Shown piece after piece: positions 8,358-17,328 of a DNA stretch of 64,000 bases; the stretch's first letter is position 1; each line of letters begins with the position of its first letter. This DNA comes from an uncultured Clostridia bacterium (GTDB lineage Bacteria; Bacillota; Clostridia; Oscillospirales; Oscillospiraceae): NCBI GenBank assembly GCA_930990965.1, contig CAKNRQ010000006.1:1-64000 (forward strand), read 5' to 3'. The notes under the pieces are model-generated. The model did no database searches, was not told the DNA's origin, and saw nothing but the letters and a program-made list of their open reading frames with translations. The translations under genes and the position numbers were made by a program.

Positions 8358-8457
8358 TTTTTCTTCCTCCGAATCCATCTGTGCAGGCTTGCCGCCTGCT
8401 GACATTATATTACGATTTATTATAATCTACCACCCGCGTGCTCGTCAACAAATAAAA

Positions 8458-8498
8458 GCGAACATCCCCAAAAGCAGCGGCTTTTTGGGGATGTTCGC
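8458..8498 (-). terminator. Terminator of the ROK regulator gene
   Basis: A long stem (GCGAACATCCCCAAAA paired with TTTTGGGGATGTTCGC, loop GCAGCGGC or similar) lies 57 bp after the end of the ROK gene. It separates that gene from the CofE-like gene on the same strand. Confidence 0.8.
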
Positions 8499-8554
8499 CG
8501 TTTGCCGTATAGCTGTGCGCTTTACACCGCTCTGCGTGCGCAGTGCATCCGTCA

Positions 8555-9682
8555 TCACACTTCATCCAGAAATGCGCTTATGAAGTGGAGCGCGGCTCCC
8601 AGCGGCACGGCATGGCCGCCAAGGACGCTCAAGGAAATGTAGTCGGCGTTGTCGGAAAACGGGTCGTTGGCCGACACATACCGCTTCAGCAGGGGCAAAT
8701 AAGTGGGCATATACTGCGAAAGCGAGCCCCCCAGTACCACGTCGCAGTCGAACATCATGCGTATATTCGACACGCCAATGGCCAGATGCTGCAGCACATC
8801 CGACCAGGCCAGGCTATACTCCAGGTTGTGCTTTGGCAGTTCCTCGAAAAATTCATCCAGGGAAACACCCAAATCCTTGCTCACCCGGTCAGGCGAGCAG
8901 TACGCCTCCAGACAGCCGCGCTTGCCGCAGCTGCAGGGCAGGCCGCCCGGGACTATGCACATGTGCCCGAACTCGCAGCTTCTGCCGTTGCTGCCGTGGT
9001 ATGGCGAGCCGCCTATGAGGGCGCTGCCGCCTACGCCGCCTTCAAGCGACAGGTAGGCCAGATTGCCACGCGCGCCACGCACGAACCACTCGGCGTGGCC
9101 GCTGCTGGTGGCGTCGTTCTCCACGTAGCTCGGATAGGGGATAGCTTCATAAATGGGCGTAACATCCGTATCCCTCATATCCAGCGTGGGCGCAAACATG
9201 ACCTTCCTGCGGTCCACCGTAAGCACGCCTGGCACTGCTACGCACACGCCCAGCAGGCGGGAGCGGTCTATCCCCTCCCCGTCAATGAAGCTCTCCAGCT
9301 CGCTCGCAAGATCCGCGGCCATTTTGCCCATCTCTGCACCGTAGGCGGTATACGAGACAGAGCGATAAGCCGTCTCGTGCAGGCGCAGGTCTGCGGCAGA
9401 AAAGCGCAGGTGATGCCCTGAAACGCTAACCCCTATTGCGATGCGGGCGTCGGGTACTATCTCCACGCCAGCAGCGCGGCGGCCTCCGGTGCTCTGGGCT
9501 TCGCCGTTGTATCGCACCAGCCCGCTCTCCACCAGCTCGTTGAGGTTTTGATAAATGGTAGGCAGGCTCAATCCGAGCGACTGGGCCAGAGACTGCCTGG
9601 TGCAAAAACCCTCTGCGTCATAGAGGTAGTGATATACGCTGCTGCGCGTTTGGCGCCGCCTGTCTGTGTATGTCATGTCCAT
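8555..9682 (-). CDS. ROK-family transcriptional regulator (XylR/NagC type)
   Basis: This 375-residue repressor has an N-terminal winged helix-turn-helix (about 12-60; QSLAQSLGLSLPTIYQNLNEL) and a C-terminal ROK sugar-binding domain (80-375). ENDA is at 188-191, and the zinc site is H240 with CSCGKRGC at 250-257. ROK repressors sense a sugar or sugar phosphate and act at operators of adjacent transport and catabolic genes. It is divergent from the sugar ABC transporter at 10031, with a 348-bp AT-rich region between them, so it is the likely local regulator of the pentose operon. GAGGT lies upstream of the ATG. Confidence 0.85.
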   Translation of the reverse strand: MDMTYTDRRRQTRSSVYHYLYDAEGFCTRQSLAQSLGLSLPTIYQNLNELVESGLVRYNGEAQSTGGRRAAGVEIVPDARIAIGVSVSGHHLRFSAADLRLHETAYRSVSYTAYGAEMGKMAADLASELESFIDGEGIDRSRLLGVCVAVPGVLTVDRRKVMFAPTLDMRDTDVTPIYEAIPYPSYVENDATSSGHAEWFVRGARGNLAYLSLEGGVGGSALIGGSPYHGSNGRSCEFGHMCIVPGGLPCSCGKRGCLEAYCSPDRVSKDLGVSLDEFFEELPKHNLEYSLAWSDVLQHLAIGVSNIRMMFDCDVVLGGSLSQYMPTYLPLLKRYVSANDPFSDNADYISLSVLGGHAVPLGAALHFISAFLDEV

Positions 9683-10030
9683 ATGGAAACTTACCTCAAC
9701 TTCTAATAATTCGCTTTATATAAGAATGCGGATTTATTTCATTTTACCACAACTGAGCTAAAAATCAATGAGGGTTCTATAAAATTTTGACCATAAATTT
9801 AAAATTCTCCTTTTTTCTTCGATTTCAGTGTTTATTCGATCTATTCAAATAGCAAGTCATCAGATAGAAGTCCGAAATATTGTACAAATAGTCGCCCACT
9901 AAAAATAGCATATTAGACAAAATATATTAACACAGGCAAATTGATATTGACTTTTATAAATCGACTTTTTGAAATGAGCGTGTGGGAGGTTTAAACTTCC
10001 AAATAAACAAATGCCAGGAGGAAAAACAAA
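9683..10030. promoter_or_regulatory. Divergent regulatory region between ROK regulator and sugar operon
   Basis: These 348 bp contain no gene and are much richer in A and T than the flanks. A 16-bp near-palindrome with one mismatch (GGAGGTTTAAACTTCC, 9985-10000) sits 30 bp before the transporter start and could be an operator or an mRNA hairpin. TTGACT at 9947-9952 is a possible -35 box, but no convincing -10 follows at 17 bp. AGGAGG at 10017-10022 is the ribosome binding site of the first transporter gene. Confidence 0.5.
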
Positions 10031-11212
10031 ATGAAGAAACTTCTTGCCTTGCTCCTTGCGCTCGTTATGGTGTTTGCACTCGCCGCCTGCGGCGAAGAGC
10101 CTGCGCCCACTACCAGCACTGAACCCGGCACGGCTGAGAGCACTGCCCCCGAGGATGGCGACAGCCTCGGCTACGTCGGTATCTCGATGCCCACCCAGAG
10201 CCTCGAGCGCTGGAACCGTGACGGCGCATTCCTGCGCGATCAGTTTGAGGCTTCCGGCTACCAGGCCGAACTGCTGTACGCCAACAACGAAGTTGACCAG
10301 CAGGTCAGCGACATTCAGAACCTCATCGCCGACGGCGTTGACCTTCTCGTCATCTCTGCCATCGACGGCGAGAGCCTGAACACCGTCGTTGACGAGGCCG
10401 CCGAGAACGGCATCCCCGTCATCGCCTACGACCGCCTCATCATGAACGACAACGTCGATTACTACGTGTCCTTCGATAACTACTCCGTCGGTGTCCTGCA
10501 GGGACAGTTCCTGGAGGAGAATCTCGGACTCGCCGACCGCACCGCCGATGACCCGGCATACATAGAGTTCACCGCCGGCGACCCCGCCGACAACAACGCC
10601 CCGTTCTTCTACAATGGCGCCATGAGCGTCCTGCAGCCCTACCTGGACAGCAGCGTCCTCGTCTGCCGCAGCGGCCAGACCGACTTTGACGCTGTCGCCA
10701 CCGAGCAGTGGAACACCGACACCGCCCTCGACCGCGCCCAGACCATCCTCGCTTCCTACTACTCTGGCGGCGAGCGCCTCGATGCCTGGCTCTGCTCCAA
10801 TGACTCCACCGCCCTCGGTGTGACTCAGGCTGTTACCAGCGACTACACCGGTGACAACACTGTCACCATCACCGGTCAGGACGGCGACGTCGCCAACCTG
10901 AGGAACGTCCTCGACGGCACCCAGGCCATGACCGTTTACAAGGCCGTTGCCAACGAGGCCGTCGCCACTCTCGACATCGCTTCCGCCATCCTTGCGGGCG
11001 ATCCTGTTGATCAGGCTCTGATCGACGCCGCCGGCTGGGACTTCGAGGCCAGCCTCGACACCGAGACCTACACCACCAGCGACAGCGGCCATGCTGCCAC
11101 CAGCGTGCTGCTCGTTCCTGAGACCGTCACCAAGGACAACTACGAAGAAGTCCTCGTCACCCCCGGCTACTATGAGGTCGGCGAAGACGGCTACCTTGTT
11201 GCCGTTGAGTAA
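10031..11212 (+). CDS. Sugar ABC transporter substrate-binding lipoprotein (ChvE/XylF-like)
   Basis: This 393-residue lipoprotein is the extracellular sugar receptor of an ABC importer. It has a lipoprotein signal with lipobox LAAC (Cys20), a short Thr/Pro/Glu-rich linker, and a periplasmic-binding-protein type I fold with VGISMPTQSLERWNRDG (about 52-68), IDGESLNTVVDEA and ITGQDGDVANLRNV. This pattern fits the ChvE multiple-monosaccharide or xylose binding group. AGGAGG precedes the ATG. It is the first gene of the sugar operon and is followed by a GC-rich hairpin and then the ATPase gene. The exact sugar cannot be told from sequence; the downstream kinase suggests a pentose. Confidence 0.88.
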   Translation: MKKLLALLLALVMVFALAACGEEPAPTTSTEPGTAESTAPEDGDSLGYVGISMPTQSLERWNRDGAFLRDQFEASGYQAELLYANNEVDQQVSDIQNLIADGVDLLVISAIDGESLNTVVDEAAENGIPVIAYDRLIMNDNVDYYVSFDNYSVGVLQGQFLEENLGLADRTADDPAYIEFTAGDPADNNAPFFYNGAMSVLQPYLDSSVLVCRSGQTDFDAVATEQWNTDTALDRAQTILASYYSGGERLDAWLCSNDSTALGVTQAVTSDYTGDNTVTITGQDGDVANLRNVLDGTQAMTVYKAVANEAVATLDIASAILAGDPVDQALIDAAGWDFEASLDTETYTTSDSGHAATSVLLVPETVTKDNYEEVLVTPGYYEVGEDGYLVAVE

Positions 11213-11251
11213 TCATTAGGCGCAAATGATTATACATAGCATTTAAGCCAC

Positions 11252-11273
11252 GGGCGGGGCGCCTGCCCCGCCC
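11252..11273 (+). terminator. GC-rich stem-loop between binding protein and ATPase genes
   Basis: A 9-bp perfect stem (GGGCGGGGC / GCCCCGCCC) with a 4-base loop is followed by GCTTTTA. It lies 40 bp after the binding-protein stop and 67 bp before the ATPase start. I infer an attenuator or 3-prime stabiliser that lets the binding protein be made in excess. Confidence 0.6.
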
Positions 11274-11339
11274 GCTTTTAAGTGTTATGAACAGCAGTGC
11301 GGCTCGCGGCGGCGCGGGCTGGGAGGAGGAAAGAAAGCT

Positions 11340-12902
11340 TTGGGTAAGACACTACTTGAAATGCGCTCCATCACAAAAGAGTTCCCCGGCGTCAAGGCTC
11401 TTGACAACGTAAACCTTGTGGTGGAGGAGGGCGAAATCCACGCCCTGATAGGTGAAAACGGTGCCGGCAAGAGCACGCTCATGAACGTACTCAGCGGCAC
11501 ATTCCCCGTGGGCAGCTACTCGGGCGAGATATACTATGACGGCAAGCTCTGTCAGTTCAAGAACCAGCGTGACAGCGAGGAAGTCGGCATAGTTATCATC
11601 CACCAGGAGCTTGCCCTTATTCCGTTGTTGACCATAGGCGAGAACATGTTTATGGGCAACGAGTTCAAGAACAAATTTGGGGTAATAGACTGGAACAAGA
11701 CCTATTACGAGGCCGAAAAGCACATGCGTCAGGTCGGCCTCAAAGAGAGTGCGCATACTCTTATAAAGGACATAGGTACCGGCAAACAGCAGCTCGTTGA
11801 AATAGCCAAGGCCTTCGCAAAGAAGGTGCGGCTGCTCATACTCGACGAGCCCACCAGCTCCCTCAACGACGAGGATGCAAGGATGCTGCTCGACCTGCTG
11901 CTTGAGTTCAAAAAGCAGGGCCTGACCAGCATAATCATAACCCACAAACTCAACGAGATAATATACTGCGCGGACAAGGCCACGATACTGCGCGACGGCT
12001 CGACCATCGAGACGCTGGTCAAGGGCGTGGACGAATTCTCCGAGCAGAGGATAATAAAGGGCATGGTCGGCCGTCCGATGGAGGACCGATATCCTGCGCG
12101 TGAACACAACATCTCCGACAAAGTCAGCCTGGAGGTCAGGAACTGGACCGTCCACCACCCGCTGTATCAGGAGCGCATCGTGGACGACAACGTGTCCTTC
12201 AACGTACATAAGGGCGAGGTTGTCGGTTTCTCCGGGCTGCAGGGCGCCGGACGCACAGAGCTTGCCATGAGCATATTCGGCCGGAGCTACGGCACCAATA
12301 TCACGGGCGAAATGTTCCTCAACGGCAAGAAGGTCAACTTCAAGAAGCCGCAGGACGCCATCCGCAGCGGCCTCGCCTATATAACCGAGGACCGCAAGGT
12401 CTACGGCCTCATACTTGACGAGACGATACGCTTCAACACCACCCTCGCGCGCCTGGACAAAGTTTGCGGAGGTGGAGGCGTCATTGACACCGACATGGAG
12501 GTGCAGGTTGCCGAGGACATGACCAGGGAGATGGGCACCAAGACGCCCAGCATAGAACAGGCCATCGGCCATCTCTCGGGTGGCAACCAGCAGAAGGCGC
12601 TGCTGGGCAAGTGGATGTTCACAGAGCCCAATGTGCTGATAATGGACGAGCCCACCCGCGGCATCGACGTCGGCGCCAAGTACGAGATATACTGCCTGAT
12701 AAACGAAATGGTAGCCAACGGCAAAAGCGTTATCATGATTTCCTCCGAGCTGCCTGAGCTGCTCGGTATGTGCGACAGAATCTATGTCATGAACGAAGGG
12801 CGCCTGCTGGCCGAGGTCAAGGCGAGCGAAGCGACTCAGGAGAGCATAATGGGCTATATAATCCGAGATACCGGAGATAAGAAGGAGAGTGTGCACCAAT
12901 GA
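11340..12902 (+). CDS. Sugar ABC transporter ATP-binding protein (XylG/GguA-like)
   Basis: This 520-residue cytosolic ATPase has two fused nucleotide-binding domains and energises the sugar importer. The first has Walker [10 protein letters not shown] (38-46), an unusual signature [13 protein letters not shown] and Walker [12 protein letters not shown]. The second has the degenerate P-loop [10 protein letters not shown] (about 298-307), signature [14 protein letters not shown] (about 410) and Walker [16 protein letters not shown]. This duplicated architecture is the norm for the monosaccharide (CUT2) family. The start is TTG, supported by GGAGGAGGAAAG 6-18 bp upstream. It overlaps the permease gene by 4 bp. 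Confidence 0.92.
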   Translation: MGKTLLEMRSITKEFPGVKALDNVNLVVEEGEIHALIGENGAGKSTLMNVLSGTFPVGSYSGEIYYDGKLCQFKNQRDSEEVGIVIIHQELALIPLLTIGENMFMGNEFKNKFGVIDWNKTYYEAEKHMRQVGLKESAHTLIKDIGTGKQQLVEIAKAFAKKVRLLILDEPTSSLNDEDARMLLDLLLEFKKQGLTSIIITHKLNEIIYCADKATILRDGSTIETLVKGVDEFSEQRIIKGMVGRPMEDRYPAREHNISDKVSLEVRNWTVHHPLYQERIVDDNVSFNVHKGEVVGFSGLQGAGRTELAMSIFGRSYGTNITGEMFLNGKKVNFKKPQDAIRSGLAYITEDRKVYGLILDETIRFNTTLARLDKVCGGGGVIDTDMEVQVAEDMTREMGTKTPSIEQAIGHLSGGNQQKALLGKWMFTEPNVLIMDEPTRGIDVGAKYEIYCLINEMVANGKSVIMISSELPELLGMCDRIYVMNEGRLLAEVKASEATQESIMGYIIRDTGDKKESVHQ

Positions 12903-14122
12903 ATAAGACTGCGAACAAAGGCGCCGGAGAACGGGCCGCAGTGAAAAACGGCAGTTTCTACAGACGTCTTATAAGTTTCATAACCAAGTATGCAATGGTC
13001 ATCGCCCTTGTGGTGGTTTTCGCACTGTTTGCAATTCTGACCGACGGCAGGCTGCTCAATGCGTCGAACATGTCGAACCTCATGCTTCAGAACGGCTACG
13101 TTCTGGTCATGGCATGCGGCATGCTGCTGTGCATACTCACCGGCGGCAACATAGACCTGTCCGTCGGCTCCGTAATATGCATGGTAGGCGGCATCGCAGC
13201 CGTGCTTATTTCCAACGTCGGCATGGACCCCTATCTCACCATAGTTATAAGCCTTGTAATCGGTCTGCTGGTCGGCGTCTGGCAGGGCTACTGGATAGGC
13301 TACGTCCGCATTCCCCCCTTCATAACCACTCTCGGCGGCATGTTCATCTTCCGCGGCATTGGCCGTATCATTCTTGACAACCGCACCGTGTCCATCCAGG
13401 ACAGCCGCTTTCTCGACATCTTCACCGCTTACATAAAGATCCCCGGTCTCGACGACGGCGAGGTCATCTGGAGCGCGCTCATAGTCGGCGTCATCGTCGC
13501 CGCCCTGGTCGTGTTCAACATGCTCAAAACCAGACGTGACCGCGCCAAGCACGGCTACCGCCAGAACAGCTTTGCGAGCGACATCATCCGCACCGTAATA
13601 ATCGCGGCGCTCGTCATCTACTACAGCTACCTTCTCAGCCAGTACCGCGGCATCTCCGTCATGCTCGTCTGGGTCGTGGCCATCTGCCTCATCTACAACT
13701 TCATCACCAGCAAGACAGCTTTCGGCCGCTACTTCTACGCCGTCGGCGGCAATGAAAAGGCGACTCAGCTCTCCGGTATCAACACCAACAAGATTTACTT
13801 CCTGGCCTACGCCAACATGGGCCTGCTGGCCGGTTTGAGCGGCCTGCTCGTCGCGGCCCGCGTCGGCTCCGTCAACGGCAACACCGGCAACAGCTTCGAG
13901 ATGGACGCCATCGGCGCCTGCTTCATCGGCGGCGCGAGCGCCTACGGCGGCAGCGGTACTGTCGGCGGCGTCGTGATCGGCGCACTGCTCCTCGGCGTTA
14001 TAACCATGGGCATGTCCATTCTCGGCCTCGGCGACTCCATACAGCAGGTCATAAGGGGCGCCGTGCTCCTGGTCGCCGTTATATTCGACGTCGTGACCAG
14101 CCGCAAGGCCGGCACCAGATGA
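12899..14122 (+). CDS. Sugar ABC transporter permease (GguB/XylH-like)
   Basis: This 407-residue membrane protein has about ten hydrophobic segments and is the CUT2-family permease. Typical stretches are [15 protein letters not shown] (about 78-92), [16 protein letters not shown] and [19 protein letters not shown] near the C terminus. The insert around 195-240 with a basic loop ([13 protein letters not shown]) matches the longer GguB-type permeases. It overlaps the ATPase gene by 4 bp (ATGA), so the two are translationally coupled, and precedes the sugar kinase gene by 58 bp. Confidence 0.9.
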   Translation: MNKTANKGAGERAAVKNGSFYRRLISFITKYAMVIALVVVFALFAILTDGRLLNASNMSNLMLQNGYVLVMACGMLLCILTGGNIDLSVGSVICMVGGIAAVLISNVGMDPYLTIVISLVIGLLVGVWQGYWIGYVRIPPFITTLGGMFIFRGIGRIILDNRTVSIQDSRFLDIFTAYIKIPGLDDGEVIWSALIVGVIVAALVVFNMLKTRRDRAKHGYRQNSFASDIIRTVIIAALVIYYSYLLSQYRGISVMLVWVVAICLIYNFITSKTAFGRYFYAVGGNEKATQLSGINTNKIYFLAYANMGLLAGLSGLLVAARVGSVNGNTGNSFEMDAIGACFIGGASAYGGSGTVGGVVIGALLLGVITMGMSILGLGDSIQQVIRGAVLLVAVIFDVVTSRKAGTR

Positions 14123-14180
14123 TTTGTCAATCAGTATCGGCTCACCTGATATACGCGCGAATTTGCGCATGGAGGACAAA

Positions 14181-15656
14181 ATGCTTTACATAGGAATTGA
14201 CCTCGGCACCAGCGCCGTGAAGCTCCTGCTGATGGATGCAAGCGGTGCCGTGCTGAACACAGTATCCAAGGAATATCCCCTCTACTTCCCGCACCCCGGC
14301 TGGAGCGAACAGAACCCCGAGGACTGGCGCCGCGCCGTCCTCGAGGGTATTCCCGAACTTGTCGCCGGCTTTGACGCCGCCCAGGTTGCAGGCATAGGCG
14401 CCGGAGGCCAGATGCACGGCCTGGTGGCGCTCGACAGTGACGACAACGTTATACGTCCCGCCATACTCTGGAACGACGGCCGCACCGGCGCAGAGGTGGA
14501 TTATCTCAACAACGCCGTAGGCAAGAACAAGCTCTCTGCCTGGACGGCCAACATCGCCTTTGCCGGTTTCACCGCGCCTAAGCTGCTCTGGATGCGTGCC
14601 AACGAACCGGAGAACTTTGCCCAAATTGCGAAGATAATGCTGCCCAAGGACTATATAAACTACGTCCTCACAGGCGTGCACTGCTGTGACTACTCCGACG
14701 CCAGCGGCATGCTGCTGCTCGACGTGGAGCACAAGTGCTGGTCAAAGGAGATGCTGGATCTCTGCGGCGTCACTGAGGCCCAGATGCCCCGGCTCTTTGA
14801 GAGCTACGAGTGCGTCGGCACGCTAAAGCCTGACATAGCCGCCCAGCTCGGACTGAGCCCAAACGTAAAGGTCTGCGCCGGCGCGGGAGACAACGCCGCG
14901 GCCGCCGTGGGCACCGGAACCGTTGGCGACGGCGCGTGCAACATCTCGCTGGGCACCTCGGGCACCATATTTATCTCCAGCGACAGCTTCGGCGTAGACC
15001 CGAACAACGCACTGCACGCCTTCGCGCACGCGGACGGGCACTATCATCTGATGGGCTGCATGCTCTCTGCCGCGAGCTGCAACAAGTGGCTGATGGAGGA
15101 CATCTTCAAAACCACGGACTACGGCGCGGAGCAATCGCCTATAACTGACGATAAGCTCGGTGAAAACCACGTCTACTTCCTGCCCTATCTCATGGGTGAA
15201 CGCTCGCCGATAAACGACACCAACGCGCGCGGCACGCTGGTCGGCATGACCATGGACACCACCCGCTCCGACATCACCCAGGCCGTGCTTGAAGGCGTCG
15301 CCTTTGCTATACGCGACAGCCTGGAAGTCGCGCGTTCGCTGGGCCTGGAGATCAAGCGCTCCATGCTCTGCGGCGGCGGCGCCAAGAGCCCGCTTTGGAG
15401 GAAGATCATGGCCAACGTACTGAACGTTGAGCTGACTCTCCCCGTCAGCGAACAGGGCCCCGGCATGGGCGGCGCAATGCTGGCCATGGTCTGCTGCGGC
15501 GAATACGCCTCCGTCCGTGAGGTCTGCGAAAAGCTGATCAAGGTCAGCGAGACCATAAGCCCCGACCCCGAGCTCTCCGCAAAGTACAACGCGCGCTATG
15601 AGGCCTTCAAGCGCATATACCCCGCCTTGAGGGGCGTTTTCCCGTTGCTTGGTTGA
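14181..15656 (+). CDS. xylB: Xylulokinase-family sugar kinase
   Basis: This 491-residue cytosolic FGGY-family kinase phosphorylates a ketopentose, most simply D-xylulose, with ATP. The N-terminal phosphate loop IGIDLGTSAVKLLL starts at residue 3. GIGAGGQMHGLVALD with ILWNDGRT matches the xylulokinase signature around 70-100, CAGAGDNAAAAVGTGTV lies mid-protein, and LCGGGAKSPLWRKIMANV is near 400. The start was placed at MLYIGID, where GGAGG lies 5 bp upstream, rather than at a TTG 57 bp earlier. It follows the ABC importer in one operon. Because a fucose/arabinose-isomerase-family enzyme rather than XylA accompanies it, another ketose substrate is possible. Confidence 0.87.
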   Translation: MLYIGIDLGTSAVKLLLMDASGAVLNTVSKEYPLYFPHPGWSEQNPEDWRRAVLEGIPELVAGFDAAQVAGIGAGGQMHGLVALDSDDNVIRPAILWNDGRTGAEVDYLNNAVGKNKLSAWTANIAFAGFTAPKLLWMRANEPENFAQIAKIMLPKDYINYVLTGVHCCDYSDASGMLLLDVEHKCWSKEMLDLCGVTEAQMPRLFESYECVGTLKPDIAAQLGLSPNVKVCAGAGDNAAAAVGTGTVGDGACNISLGTSGTIFISSDSFGVDPNNALHAFAHADGHYHLMGCMLSAASCNKWLMEDIFKTTDYGAEQSPITDDKLGENHVYFLPYLMGERSPINDTNARGTLVGMTMDTTRSDITQAVLEGVAFAIRDSLEVARSLGLEIKRSMLCGGGAKSPLWRKIMANVLNVELTLPVSEQGPGMGGAMLAMVCCGEYASVREVCEKLIKVSETISPDPELSAKYNARYEAFKRIYPALRGVFPLLG

Positions 15657-15660
15657 AATT

Positions 15661-15966
15661 ATGTATAATCGCCAAAATAAAGTTTACCACTTCGAACTCA
15701 AAAACCGGGCCATTGTCAGCGCCGTGCTGCGCGGTATAGTCGCCGCCTACATAGTTTATCTGGGTTACCGCGCGACGCCGCTCCACGGCGAGCCGGACGG
15801 CTTGAGCGTGCCTATGGCCTGGCTGCTGGGCGGTGGGCTGATGGTCGCGGGCATAGTTGTTCTGGTTTACACGGTCATTCGCTACAAGCGTGACCTCGCG
15901 GCGGCCGAGTACACCCCGGAAGAGTACGCCGAACTCGAGCGCAAGCGCGCGGAGGGCGAAGACTAA
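15661..15966 (+). CDS. Small two-segment membrane protein, unknown
   Basis: The 101-residue protein has two hydrophobic segments (about 21-38 and 54-75) joined by a short loop, with a charged C-terminal tail rich in Glu and Lys. Function is unknown. The ATG lies 5 bp after the kinase stop; an in-frame TTG at 15649 would overlap the kinase gene. No clear ribosome binding site is seen, which suggests translation by coupling. Its stop overlaps the next start. Confidence 0.55.
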   Translation: MYNRQNKVYHFELKNRAIVSAVLRGIVAAYIVYLGYRATPLHGEPDGLSVPMAWLLGGGLMVAGIVVLVYTVIRYKRDLAAAEYTPEEYAELERKRAEGED

Positions 15967-16646
15967 TGAGGGCGCTGGCCAAAGAGCTTGCCGTGCGCGC
16001 CCTGGAACTGCTGCTGGGCCTCGCCATAGCGCACCTCGGCGTAACTCTGTTTTTGCTCAGCGACCTGGGCAGCGACCCGTTTAACGTGCTCATCCAGGGA
16101 CTGCACAGCGCCCTGCCCTGGCCGGCGTTCATGGACACGCACGGCCGTGTACACCTGCTAGTGTCGCTGCTCATAATGCTCGTGCTGCTGCTCGCGGCCA
16201 AAGGCTTTGTGAAGGTTGGCACCGTCATCTGCATGGCGCTTGGCGGGCCCATAATAGACCTTTGGGAAATGCTCCTGGGCCCCATGCTGGGCGTGCTGCC
16301 CCTCGGCGGCAGGATCGCCCTGCTCGTGGCGGGCTGTGCCATCCTGGCCTTCGGCATGACAATAGTCATAAGCTCAGATCTGGGCGCCGGCCCGAACGAC
16401 CTCGTGGCCGTCTCTATCAGCGAACTTTCCAAGAAACCCTTCGGCGTCGTGCGCGTCTGTGTTGACGTGGCCTTCGCCCTGGTGGGCTGGCTGCTGGGCG
16501 GTGTGCTCGGTGTGGGCACGGTCGTCTGCGCCTTCCTCGTGGGGCCGGTGGCACAGTTTTGCTTCCCGCTCAGCCGCAGGCTCTGCGCCTGGGGGCTTAC
16601 GACGGCCGGAATCAACCCTGAGAGCACATTCGCAGAAGATATATGA
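15966..16646 (+). CDS. YczE/YitT-family membrane protein
   Basis: This 226-residue protein has about five or six hydrophobic segments. It shows the paired pattern of the YczE/YitT group: LLSDLGSDPFNVLIQGL at about 35-51, and a second copy-like VISSDLGAGPNDLVAVSIS at about 138-156. The internal repeat supports an origin by duplication. Members are integral membrane proteins of unproven function, sometimes proposed as transporters. The start overlaps the preceding stop, and the next gene follows after 10 bp, so it belongs to the sugar operon. Confidence 0.7.
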   Translation: MRALAKELAVRALELLLGLAIAHLGVTLFLLSDLGSDPFNVLIQGLHSALPWPAFMDTHGRVHLLVSLLIMLVLLLAAKGFVKVGTVICMALGGPIIDLWEMLLGPMLGVLPLGGRIALLVAGCAILAFGMTIVISSDLGAGPNDLVAVSISELSKKPFGVVRVCVDVAFALVGWLLGGVLGVGTVVCAFLVGPVAQFCFPLSRRLCAWGLTTAGINPESTFAEDI

Positions 16647-16656
16647 GGTGATATAA

Positions 16657-17292
16657 ATGAAAATAGAATCCGTATTCGACAGCGCATTCGCACCTTACGG
16701 CAAGGTGCTTCCGGGCTATGACACGTCCGAGCTGCTTGCGGCGCTCGAAAAGTACACTCCCCTGCCCGACGCAACGGACTATGTCGCGTCCCAGCCGGAG
16801 CTTGAAGCCCTGCCCATCGCTGATCGGCTGCGCGTGAACGCCTACGGCGGCATGCCCATCCAGCTCGGCTGGTGCAACGGGCACAACACCCGTCTCAACT
16901 GCCTCGAATACCACCGCGACAGCGAGATAAACTGCGGCACCGCCGACTTCATATTGCTTGTTGCCAGGGAGGACGACATCGTTGGCGGCGTGCTGGACAC
17001 CGACCGTGTCCGCGCCTTCCGCGTACCTCGCGGCGTTGTGGTCGAGGTCTACGCCACCACCCTGCACTACGCACCCTGCTCGGCCGTCAAGGGCGAGGGT
17101 TTCCGTGTGCTCGTGGCCCTGCCCCGCGGCACCAACGGGCCCAAGCCGGAAATAGAGCCCCTCAACGACGAGGACAAGCTTCTCTGGGCCTGCAACAAGT
17201 GGCTGCTCGCCCACGCGGAGAGCAGCGAAGCTGCCCAGGGCGCGGTAGTGGCGCTCAAGGGCGTAAACATCGACATTGAAAACGACATCTGA
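16657..17292 (+). CDS. DUF4867 family protein
   Basis: This 211-residue protein matches my recollection of DUF4867, a cupin-like family found beside sugar isomerases in Firmicutes. Conserved-looking stretches are GGMPIQLGWCNGHNTRLNCL (about 68-87), EYHRDSEIN (88-96) and PRGVVVEVYATTLHYAPCS (about 126-144). Several His, Glu and Cys residues are placed as in metal-binding cupins. The biochemical role is not established. It lies 10 bp after the YczE-like gene and 36 bp before the isomerase-family gene, consistent with a role in the same sugar pathway. Confidence 0.7.
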   Translation: MKIESVFDSAFAPYGKVLPGYDTSELLAALEKYTPLPDATDYVASQPELEALPIADRLRVNAYGGMPIQLGWCNGHNTRLNCLEYHRDSEINCGTADFILLVAREDDIVGGVLDTDRVRAFRVPRGVVVEVYATTLHYAPCSAVKGEGFRVLVALPRGTNGPKPEIEPLNDEDKLLWACNKWLLAHAESSEAAQGAVVALKGVNIDIENDI

Positions 17293-17328
17293 AATCAATT
17301 ACAATAATTAAAGTTGAGGTGTATCAAA

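Noticed and set aside
9899..11092. 397-codon minus-strand open frame
   Set aside because: Antisense shadow of the sugar-binding lipoprotein gene; low-complexity Gly/Val/Asp composition and no start signals.
12854..14179. 441-codon minus-strand open frame
   Set aside because: Antisense to the sugar permease; acidic low-complexity sequence without a family signature.
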